Shown: piece after piece, positions 6,024 through 12,410 of the stretch | Position numbering within the stretch: the first letter of the stretch is position 1 | Layout: each line of letters opens with the position of its first letter | Origin: Actinomycetota bacterium | Lineage (GTDB): Bacteria; Actinomycetota; Actinomycetes; S36-B12; UBA5976 | Direction of reading: 5' to 3' | Assembly: GCA_017853815.1 (NCBI GenBank) | Contig: JAFMIT010000043.1 | Span: forward strand, 1-12,410 | DNA length: 12,410 bases | The notes under the pieces: model-generated | The model's database searches: none | Told to the model about the DNA's origin: nothing | What the model saw: the letters and a program-made list of their open reading frames with translations, nothing else | Translations under genes and position numbers: made by a program

Positions 6024-6503
6024 ATGTCTGACCATGTCACTTGGCTGACCGAAGCAGCGCACAACCGACTCACTCAAGAGCTCGAAGAACGCCAAGGACC
6101 CATCCGCGAAGAAATCACTAAGCGCATTGCTCTGGCCCGCGAAGAGGGTGACCTCAAAGAAAACGGTGGCTACCACGCCGCCCGCGAAGAACAGGGCAAA
6201 AACGAAGGTCGCATCGCGCACCTCATTCAACTTCTCGAGCACGCCCGCGTCGGAACACCCGAGGTGCCAGATGGCGAGGCACACATCGGTCGCCTCGTCA
6301 CAGTCGAGTTTGCACCTGACGAACAAGAGTCTTACTACATCGGCAGCCCAGAAGAGCGTGGCAGCAGCGAGCATGAAGTTTTGTCCCCAACATCTCCTCT
6401 CGGTGCGGCACTCGTCGGACACCGCATCGGTGATGAAGTCAGTTACAAGCTTCCCAACGGCCGTGAGATCACGGTCGTGCTCGTCGACGTGCAGTCGCAC
6501 TAA
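6024..6503 (+). CDS. greA: Transcription elongation factor GreA
   Basis: GreA rescues backtracked RNA polymerase by inserting its coiled coil into the secondary channel and stimulating cleavage of the transcript 3' end. The 159-residue protein has the N-terminal antiparallel coiled coil (about 8-76). Its tip carries EEGDLKENGGYHAAREEQ (40-57), with the acidic residues Asp43 and Glu46 expected to hold the catalytic magnesium. The C-terminal FKBP-like domain includes IGRLVTVEF (88-96), SPTSPLGAALVGHRIGDEV and a final EITVVLVDV. ATG at 6024 is preceded by AGGAG (6014-6018) at five bases. A 70-base spacer separates it from DUF4307. No clear promoter boxes were found in the spacer, so it may be partly read through from upstream. 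The next gene begins directly after its stop codon. Confidence 0.96.
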   Translation: MSDHVTWLTEAAHNRLTQELEERQGPIREEITKRIALAREEGDLKENGGYHAAREEQGKNEGRIAHLIQLLEHARVGTPEVPDGEAHIGRLVTVEFAPDEQESYYIGSPEERGSSEHEVLSPTSPLGAALVGHRIGDEVSYKLPNGREITVVLVDVQSH

Positions 6504-7733
6504 ATGGCTCAGAGTCCGCTCCACTTCGTTCAACAGCGCGTCCCACTTCTACGTGAATTGCCTGTCGAAGTAACTGGCATTAGCGCAATTGCGTTCTTTG
6601 TCGCTCTCGGCTTTGGCATCGTCGCGCCAGTCATTCCCACCTTCGCACGCGAATTCGGCGTGAGTGCACTCGCCGCCGCATCTGTGATCTCAGCTTTCGC
6701 TGGCATGAGACTTGTCTCAGCGACACCTGCTGCGTGGATGCTCGGCAAGTTCGGTGAGCGCAACGTTCTGACATCGGGACTCGTCATCGTGAGCGTCAGC
6801 TCGGCTATGGCAGGTGCGTCACAGAGCTTCGTCCAGCTCCTCGTCTTGCGCGCGGTCGGCGGTCTCGGTAGCACGATGTTTACCGTCGCATCGATGGCGT
6901 TCTTGTTGCGCGTGGTCGAAGCATCCAAGCGTGGACGAGCTTCCTCTGCTTGGTCTGGCGGCTTCCTTACCGGTGCGCTGGCTGGGCCAGCGGTCGGTGG
7001 CGTGTTCGCCGTCTGGTCACTGCGAGCGCCCTTCTTTGTCTATGCCACCACTCTCCTCATGGCTGCTTTCGTTTCGTGGCGGAGTCTGCGGCACGCGCAC
7101 ATCATCGAAGATGCGGCGGCCTCCGATCCTGACAACGACGACAGCATCGTGACGCTGCGCGTAGCAGCTGCCCAACCCGCTTATCGCGCTGCGGTTTCCG
7201 TCAACTTTTCGACGGGCTTCGTGCGCTTTGGTTTGATTAATGCCATCGCGCCTCTTTTCGTGGTCGAGGCACTTGGACAGAACGCCAGCCTCGCATCCAC
7301 CGGCTTCCTAGTTTCCTCCATCGGACAGGCTGTTTCACTGCCTCGGGCTGGACGCTGGACAGACGACAAAGGTCGTCGGTTTGTTCTTTTGCTCGGCTCG
7401 CTCATCACCGTCGGCACGCTCGTCACGCTTGCACTGTTCCAATCCGTGCACATGTACTTCGTCGCGATGCTTTTTCTCGGTGCCAGTGGCGCGCTTCTCT
7501 CAGCGGCACCGACCGCGGTTGTCGGCGATGTGACGCGCGGCAAACCACGCGGCCCCGCGCTCGCCACGTACTCCATGTCTGCAGACTTTGGCGGCATTTT
7601 CGGTCCACTCGTTGCTGGCTATCTGCTCGACGTGAGCGGCGGCTTCAAAGTTCCCATGCTGCTTGCTGCCGCTCTCATGGCTAGCGTTGCCTTGTTGGTA
7701 TTTCGAATGCCAGAAACGCGGGTGAAATCATGA
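6504..7733 (+). CDS. Major facilitator superfamily (MFS) transporter
   Basis: This is a 409-residue secondary transporter with about twelve hydrophobic segments, probably a proton-driven exporter; the substrate is unknown. The first helix (about 24-45) has GFGIVAPVIPTFAREFG, a common pattern in drug-type MFS exporters. The first-half motif A is degenerate (LGKFGERNVL, 80-89). GALAGPAVGGVFA (157-169) resembles the glycine/proline-rich motif C of antiporters. The central cytoplasmic loop (about 196-226) is acidic (DPDNDDS), and the second-half motif A is well kept (GRWTDDKGRR, 283-292). ATG follows the greA stop with no gap and the last codons overlap msrA by ATGA, so it is translated from the same message. 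Motif C makes efflux more likely than uptake, but that is inference. Confidence 0.9.
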   Translation: MAQSPLHFVQQRVPLLRELPVEVTGISAIAFFVALGFGIVAPVIPTFAREFGVSALAAASVISAFAGMRLVSATPAAWMLGKFGERNVLTSGLVIVSVSSAMAGASQSFVQLLVLRAVGGLGSTMFTVASMAFLLRVVEASKRGRASSAWSGGFLTGALAGPAVGGVFAVWSLRAPFFVYATTLLMAAFVSWRSLRHAHIIEDAAASDPDNDDSIVTLRVAAAQPAYRAAVSVNFSTGFVRFGLINAIAPLFVVEALGQNASLASTGFLVSSIGQAVSLPRAGRWTDDKGRRFVLLLGSLITVGTLVTLALFQSVHMYFVAMLFLGASGALLSAAPTAVVGDVTRGKPRGPALATYSMSADFGGIFGPLVAGYLLDVSGGFKVPMLLAAALMASVALLVFRMPETRVKS

Positions 7734-8260
7734 ATGAAACCAAGACTCTGTATGTCGGAATGGGTTGCTTCTGGGGTGCCGAAAAGAAGTTTTGGCAGTT
7801 GCCAGGCGTCGTAGAGACCGAAGTCGGTTACCAAGGTGGCAGCGCCATTCGACCGACCTATCGCGAGGTCTGTACTGGACTCACAGGTCATGCCGAAGTA
7901 GTCAAGGTTGTGTACAACCCCACCGCCGTTTCAACCCGAGATGTGCTCGCAACTTTTTGGGAGAACCACGACCCAACTCAAGGCAACCGCCAAGGAAATG
8001 ACGTTGGTACGCAATATCGAAGCGCCATCTACTGGACTGACACTGAGCAAGAGTTGGAAGTTCTCCGCACACTCGACGAGTTCTCCGAAGTTCTGCGGGC
8101 AGCGAACATCGGACCGATCACCACGGAGATTGCGCCAGCGGAGCAGCACACTTTTTGGCCAGCTGAGGAATATCACCAGAAGTACTTGCAAAAAAATCCA
8201 AACGGCTACGACTGCCATTCTTCAACTGGACACTATCTACCTAAGGTCGCCACGTCATGA
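7730..8260 (+). CDS. msrA: Peptide methionine sulfoxide reductase MsrA
   Basis: MsrA reduces methionine-S-sulfoxide in proteins back to methionine, repairing oxidative damage. The 176-residue protein has the catalytic GCFWG motif at 12-16 with nucleophile Cys13. GYQGG (33-37), TGLTGHAEVVKVVYNP (49-64), FWENHDPTQGNRQGNDVGTQYRSAIY and the segment around AEEYHQKYLQKNPNGY are all family hallmarks. The likely resolving cysteine is Cys162 in GYDCHSSTG, one position later than in the common GYCG form; Cys48 is the only other cysteine besides Cys13. The start overlaps the MFS stop (ATGA, 7730-7733) and the stop overlaps the DUF805 start (8257-8260), so the three are translationally coupled. Electrons would normally come from thioredoxin, or possibly mycoredoxin in a mycothiol organism. 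Confidence 0.95.
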   Translation: MNETKTLYVGMGCFWGAEKKFWQLPGVVETEVGYQGGSAIRPTYREVCTGLTGHAEVVKVVYNPTAVSTRDVLATFWENHDPTQGNRQGNDVGTQYRSAIYWTDTEQELEVLRTLDEFSEVLRAANIGPITTEIAPAEQHTFWPAEEYHQKYLQKNPNGYDCHSSTGHYLPKVATS

Positions 8261-8778
8261 ACTTTGGTGCAGCGGTTGTCTCTGCTTACAAGAAGGCTTT
8301 TATGTACTCAGGTCGCGCGACCCGAAGCGAGTACTGGTGGTTCTTTCTCTTCGGCTTCCTCGTCAACACTTTGATCGTGATTGGTTTCATCATCGCGTCG
8401 TTCTCGGGCCTCGACGCCAATGCCAAAGAAGGCCAGGCTGGCGCCGCGTTTCTCTCGGCGATGATTGCGGCGATCAGCCTGTGTTGGATTACGACGGGCC
8501 TCCCGGCGGTGGCACTCGGTTTTCGCCGACTGCACGACATGGGTCAGCCAGGCTGGTGGATTGGCATCCAAACCGCGCTTCAGCTGTTCACTGCCGTGTC
8601 TTTTTACACAGCGCTCTCCGGCGGCGGAGACGCAGCTTCAGTGGCTGGTTCGGCGGGACTCGCGATCAGCAGCGGACTCATGAACATTTTGCAAGTCATC
8701 ACTCTCATCATGACGGTTGTGCCGAGTCAGCCATTCGCCAACAAGTACGGAGAGCCCGCGGTCAGCGTCCAAGACTGA
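8257..8778 (+). CDS. DUF805 family membrane protein
   Basis: This is a 173-residue inner-membrane protein of the DUF805 family (YhaH/YhaI-like), whose function is not established. Family features are the N-terminal Y-x-x-F-x-SGRATRSEYWWFFLF (15-32), a first helix about 28-49, a helix about 66-86, and the conserved cytoplasmic RRLHDMGQPGWW (90-101) before the next helix. A final helix is about 138-155. The C-terminus (NKYGEP) also matches the family, in which NxYGP near the end is typical. It overlaps msrA by four bases and is the last gene of the greA-led chain. Its 3' end runs 17 bases into the convergent exopolyphosphatase gene. Confidence 0.88.
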   Translation: MNFGAAVVSAYKKAFMYSGRATRSEYWWFFLFGFLVNTLIVIGFIIASFSGLDANAKEGQAGAAFLSAMIAAISLCWITTGLPAVALGFRRLHDMGQPGWWIGIQTALQLFTAVSFYTALSGGGDAASVAGSAGLAISSGLMNILQVITLIMTVVPSQPFANKYGEPAVSVQD

Positions 8779-9682
8779 TGGCGATGCCATCAAGAATGTC
8801 GTGTTCACTCACGAGGACGCTGCTATTTGGGACGCGCTGCATGATTCGATCGAGCACGAGGGAACCGGCACCAATCACATCGACACGGCCGGGATGCATG
8901 AAAGGCAACGAGGCGCGTTGGTCGCGAGTCATGTGCAGAAGTCGTTCACTTACTCGGTGAACAGCGTCTTTTGAAATAACACTGCCGTGAATCGCTTTGC
9001 GGTCATAGCGATCGAGTCCAATGGCCATTGCTGCGACAGTTGTGACCGATCCCGCAAGCCCAATAACTGTTGCTGCAGATTCAATCGGCACAACCGCAGC
9101 TGCCTCGGCAATCGCAGCGTCGATGTCAGAAACAGCGGCCGCTATCGCGTCAGCCGACGCGGGGTCGCCGTGTAAGTGCCGTTCGGTCATGCGCACACAG
9201 CCAATGTTGACTGACTTCGCTTTTTCTGGAATTTCAGAACCAAAGACAAACTCAGTTGAACCGCCCCCGATGTCGAGAACGAGGTACGGCGCTTGAACAT
9301 TCGCTGCAAGGCCAGCGGTGGCACCCAGGAAGGACAAGCGCGCTTCCTCGTCACCCGTGATGATGTCTGGTTCAACGCCGAGCCGCGCGAGCACGCCTGC
9401 TACATATTCAGCTCGGTTTGAGACATCGCGGCTCGCGGACGTGGCTACGAATCGGACGCGCTCTACCGAGTGAGCGGTGATGATGTTTGAGAATTCATCG
9501 CACGCTGCAAAAGTGCGATCGAGCGCTGCATCGCTGAACTTGCCGGTGGCATCAACGCCCTCGCCAAGTCTGACAATGGTCATGCGGCGATCAATCTCAT
9601 GCATTGAGCCATCTGGATTGATGTCGGCGATGAGTAGGCGAATCGAATTAGTTCCGCAATCAATCGCGGCGACGCGTGTCAT
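8762..9682 (-). CDS. Ppx/GppA-family phosphatase (exopolyphosphatase)
   Basis: The family hydrolyses inorganic polyphosphate and/or pppGpp in the cytoplasm and belongs to the actin-like ATPase fold. The 306-residue product starts MTRVAAIDCGTNSIRLLIAD, with the phosphate-1 loop at 7-16. It then has ATSASRDVSN (80-89), GDEEARLSFLG (110-120), the phosphate-2 loop VLDIGGGSTEF (135-145) with Glu114 as the likely catalytic base, and GLAGSVTTVAA (208-218). The C-terminal extension of long bacterial Ppx is absent, as in the short actinobacterial form (Rv1026-like). I rejected the 13-residue longer frame (to 9721) because GGAGG at 9690-9694 points to ATG at 9682. The start overlaps the DUF501 stop (ATGA). 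Whether polyphosphate or pppGpp is the main substrate cannot be told. Confidence 0.93.
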   Translation of the reverse strand: MTRVAAIDCGTNSIRLLIADINPDGSMHEIDRRMTIVRLGEGVDATGKFSDAALDRTFAACDEFSNIITAHSVERVRFVATSASRDVSNRAEYVAGVLARLGVEPDIITGDEEARLSFLGATAGLAANVQAPYLVLDIGGGSTEFVFGSEIPEKAKSVNIGCVRMTERHLHGDPASADAIAAAVSDIDAAIAEAAAVVPIESAATVIGLAGSVTTVAAMAIGLDRYDRKAIHGSVISKDAVHRVSERLLHMTRDQRASLPFMHPGRVDVIGAGSLVLDRIMQRVPNSSVLVSEHDILDGIAISLGR

Positions 9683-10182
9683 TGTTTTTCCTCCGTTGCG
9701 CAGCGCCCTTGGGCCGACCAATCCCCCAGCATGTCGAGTGCCATGTCTCCAAAAGGATTCACACCGCGACCTTTAGCAAGGCTATGACCCACCAGCACAT
9801 GAAGACATTTCACCCGCGTAGGCATCCCGCCTGCACTGATGCCATCGATCTCGTCGACGTGGCCCAGCGCCTGCCGATCTGCAAGGTACGACTCGTGCGC
9901 CTTGAGATAGGCAGCCTGCAGTTCTGGTGACTCTGCCAACTGCGCTTCCATATCGCGCATCACACCATCCGCTTCAAGCCCACCGATGAGTCCAGTGAGG
10001 CGAGGACAGGTGATGTAGTAGGTCGTGGGAAAAGGTGTGCCATCTGGCAAACGTGGAAGGGTCTTGACGACATCGGGCTGGCCACAGCCACAGCGATGAG
10101 CGACTTCGACAACGCCGCGAACTTCGCGGCCGCGTTGGGCAGACATGATGGCAATGTCTTCGATGGAAACTTCTGAATTCAC
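9679..10182 (-). CDS. DUF501 family protein
   Basis: This is a 167-residue protein of the DUF501 family, regularly found between the FtsB-like gene and ppx in Actinobacteria; function unknown. The conserved core reads RGVVEVAHRCGCGQPDVVKT (22-41), PRLPDGTPFPTTYYITCPRL (43-62), then a helical middle, and GGMPTRVKCLHVLVGHSLAKG (118-138) followed by NPFGD (142-146). His29, Cys31, Cys33, Cys59, Cys126, His128 and His133 are spaced like a metal site, which is my inference. The frame is open to 10314, but that part lies inside the FtsB-like gene. GTG at 10182, ten bases after that stop, gives an N-terminus of normal family length; ATG at 10146 would cut it short. The stop overlaps the ppx start. 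Confidence 0.87.
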   Translation of the reverse strand: MNSEVSIEDIAIMSAQRGREVRGVVEVAHRCGCGQPDVVKTLPRLPDGTPFPTTYYITCPRLTGLIGGLEADGVMRDMEAQLAESPELQAAYLKAHESYLADRQALGHVDEIDGISAGGMPTRVKCLHVLVGHSLAKGRGVNPFGDMALDMLGDWSAQGRCATEEKQ

Positions 10183-10192
10183 GTCGCTACTT

Positions 10193-10630
10193 TCACGACA
10201 CCGGCGCGGCTGGAACGGCCGCCTTCTTGACGCTCTTCCACAGAACCGAGTACCAGACTTCTGATTTGGTCGATGTGGTGACGGCGAACTGTTCAACAGC
10301 AGGAATATCTTCACTCGACGTAATGAAGAAGCCGATTTCTCCTGGCATTACCCAATGCAAGTGAGTTCGCACTTGGGCTTTGACGTAGGCAGGATCGTTC
10401 CAACGTTCAACTTCGGCCGTCAGTCGCGCAACCGTCGCTTTGTTAGCAGCCAACTCAGACTGCAGTTGTGCAATCCGATCACGTTGCTCGAGCAACTGCT
10501 TCACAGGAATTGCGGAGCTGCCGACAATCATCAGGAGCAGCACACCGAGAGCGACAGCACGGGAGGTCAACAAAGAACGAGGGCCAACCTGCGCTGCCGC
10601 GGTGGCATTGCTGGTTGGCCGACGTTCCAT
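10193..10630 (-). CDS. FtsB/DivIC-like septum formation initiator family protein
   Basis: This is a 145-residue bitopic membrane protein of the FtsB/DivIC family, which joins FtsL and FtsQ at the division site and helps activate septal wall synthesis. It has a short cytoplasmic start, a single membrane helix (about 24-42), a coiled coil outside (about 46-77: LLEQRDRIAQLQSELAANKA and on), and then the family segment ERWNDPAYVKAQVRTHLHWVMPGEIGF (75-101), which is diagnostic of the actinobacterial form. The remaining 44 residues are variable. ATG at 10630 follows the eno stop by 12 bases with only a weak ribosome site. The order eno, FtsB-like, DUF501, ppx is conserved in the phylum, so the cluster is probably one transcript starting upstream of eno. 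Confidence 0.9.
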   Translation of the reverse strand: MERRPTSNATAAAQVGPRSLLTSRAVALGVLLLMIVGSSAIPVKQLLEQRDRIAQLQSELAANKATVARLTAEVERWNDPAYVKAQVRTHLHWVMPGEIGFFITSSEDIPAVEQFAVTTSTKSEVWYSVLWKSVKKAAVPAAPVS

Positions 10631-10642
10631 GTTGCTTATTGT

Positions 10643-11935
<1,293 letters not shown>

Positions 11936-11965
11936 TCACGAATGTGCGGAAAATTACCGTGCCCA

Positions 11966-11971
11966 ATCTTA
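11966..11971 (-). promoter_or_regulatory. Possible -10 box of the eno promoter
   Basis: Minus-strand TAAGAT lies about 42 bases upstream of the eno start codon, which would give a leader of roughly 35 bases with the GGAG site inside it. No good -35 box is seen at 16-18 bases. The 77-base spacer before eno has no better candidate. Confidence 0.35.
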
Positions 11972-11974
11972 CTG

Positions 11975-12002
11975 AACCGCGAGCCTCCGGAATTCCGCGG
12001 TT
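11975..12002 (-). other. Inverted repeat at the stop of the upstream gene
   Basis: AACCGCG and CGCGGTT form a 7-base stem with a 14-base loop that contains the palindrome GGAATTCC (11989-11996). The outer arm overlaps the TAA stop of the upstream gene. No T run follows on the minus strand, so it is at best a weak or factor-dependent terminator ahead of eno. It could also be a binding site, since it sits where an eno promoter would be. Confidence 0.35.
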
Positions 12003-12410
12003 AATCGAAGTGGGCGAAGCCTGGGTATTCGTACTCGACATGATGCTGGCGCTCACGCCAAGCGTGGTATTCGGGCCAGTCAGAGACAATAAACCGCTCT
12101 CGCTTCTCGCCGTTGAAGTCGAGGGGGTGCAGAGCATTGTCCTGACAGGCGTGCGAGAGGTCGGTGATTCCTTCAAAACCAGGGATCACCACCACGCTCG
12201 CCGTATCCGTGCCATCAACGCACAGTGCAAACACATCTGGGATGGCCGGCTTGTCAGAATCCACTCCACGCAATTCGTTTGCGGTCACGGTGGCTGGCCC
12301 AAGAAGCGTCTCCGCGTACCAATCTGTGTGGTAGAAGTTTCGAACACATCCATCGATGAAATCTTGTTCGGTGAGGCTCCTGAAATCGCCAATCTGTTCG
12401 AAAGACAAAT
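12001..12410 (-). CDS. Hypothetical protein, C-terminal 136 or so residues (runs off right edge)
   Basis: The minus-strand frame is open from the TAA at 12001 to the end of the window; a TTG at 12408 could be a start, but the gene may well begin outside. I do not recognise the family. The protein is soluble, acidic and rich in aromatic residues and histidine: YHTDWYAETLLGP (about 26-38), a middle that may be beta-rich (PDVFALCVDGTDTASVVVIPGF), and a C-terminal WPEYHAWRERQHHVEYEYPG. Two cysteines other than the Cys near residue 21 are visible, with no clear motif. There is no signal peptide or membrane helix in this part. It lies upstream of eno on the same strand, separated by 77 bases with an inverted repeat. 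No function is proposed. Confidence 0.6.
   Translation of the reverse strand, partial: LSFEQIGDFRSLTEQDFIDGCVRNFYHTDWYAETLLGPATVTANELRGVDSDKPAIPDVFALCVDGTDTASVVVIPGFEGITDLSHACQDNALHPLDFNGEKRERFIVSDWPEYHAWRERQHHVEYEYPGFAHFD

Noticed and set aside
6009..6533. Minus-strand open frame of 174 codons
   Set aside because: It is antisense to greA, which has full family identity; the minus product has no recognisable feature.
7181..7597. Minus-strand open frame of 138 codons in the MFS gene
   Set aside because: Antisense to a well-supported transporter; composition is typical of a reverse-frame artefact.
5960..7692. Twelve-base repeat GCTAGCGTTGCC found near 5960 and again near 7681
   Set aside because: Only two copies; one lies in coding sequence of the MFS gene and there is no flanking similarity, so chance is the simplest reading.
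7908..8960. A 350-codon plus-strand open frame
   Set aside because: It overlaps msrA, DUF805 and the end of ppx in another frame. The product is rich in Arg, His and Ser without any motif, so it is a shadow.

Overview
The window is a gene-dense stretch of an actinobacterial chromosome with moderate GC content (mid-fifties percent by eye). Three things point to Actinobacteria. There is a mycothiol S-conjugate amidase gene (mca). The block greA / DUF4307 / divergent mca / small membrane gene matches the order I recall around Rv1080c-Rv1083 of Mycobacterium tuberculosis. The block eno / FtsB-like / DUF501 / Ppx matches Rv1023-Rv1026. The genome looks compact: nearly all gaps are under 75 bases, several stops and starts overlap, and GTG and TTG starts are common. 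A small free-living aquatic actinobacterium would fit, but the genus cannot be fixed from this sequence.

Left part (1-3300): a minus-strand run reads, in transcription order, a CsoR/RcnR-family repressor, a LysE/RhtB exporter, a GNAT acetyltransferase and the N-terminal half of an MMPL/RND transporter that leaves the window at base 1. A near-perfect palindrome (2969-2984) of the CsoR type lies just upstream of the repressor. A small DUF4031 gene diverges from it on the plus strand. The repressor keeps both conserved cysteines but has glycine where copper-sensing CsoR has histidine, so it is better read as a CstR-like or otherwise non-copper sensor. This is the most interesting unit in the window.

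Middle (3299-8778): on the minus strand mca is followed by a 62-aa membrane protein, a SURF1-family protein (cytochrome oxidase assembly) and a DUF3817 membrane protein. On the plus strand, diverging from mca, are DUF4307, greA and a tightly packed chain greA-MFS-msrA-DUF805 (abutting or ATGA-overlapping junctions). MsrA and Mca are both thiol/redox maintenance enzymes.

Right part (8762-12410): minus-strand eno, an FtsB/DivIC-like division protein, DUF501 and an exopolyphosphatase/GppA phosphatase. The phosphatase end overlaps the DUF805 end convergently. Upstream of eno is the C-terminal part of an unrecognised protein that runs off the right edge.

I found no tRNA, rRNA, CRISPR array, insertion sequence or phage gene. 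No gene-free stretch exceeds about 75 bases. Apart from the repressor/exporter module, the content is conserved actinobacterial housekeeping, and I see no clear evidence of a wholly new system.
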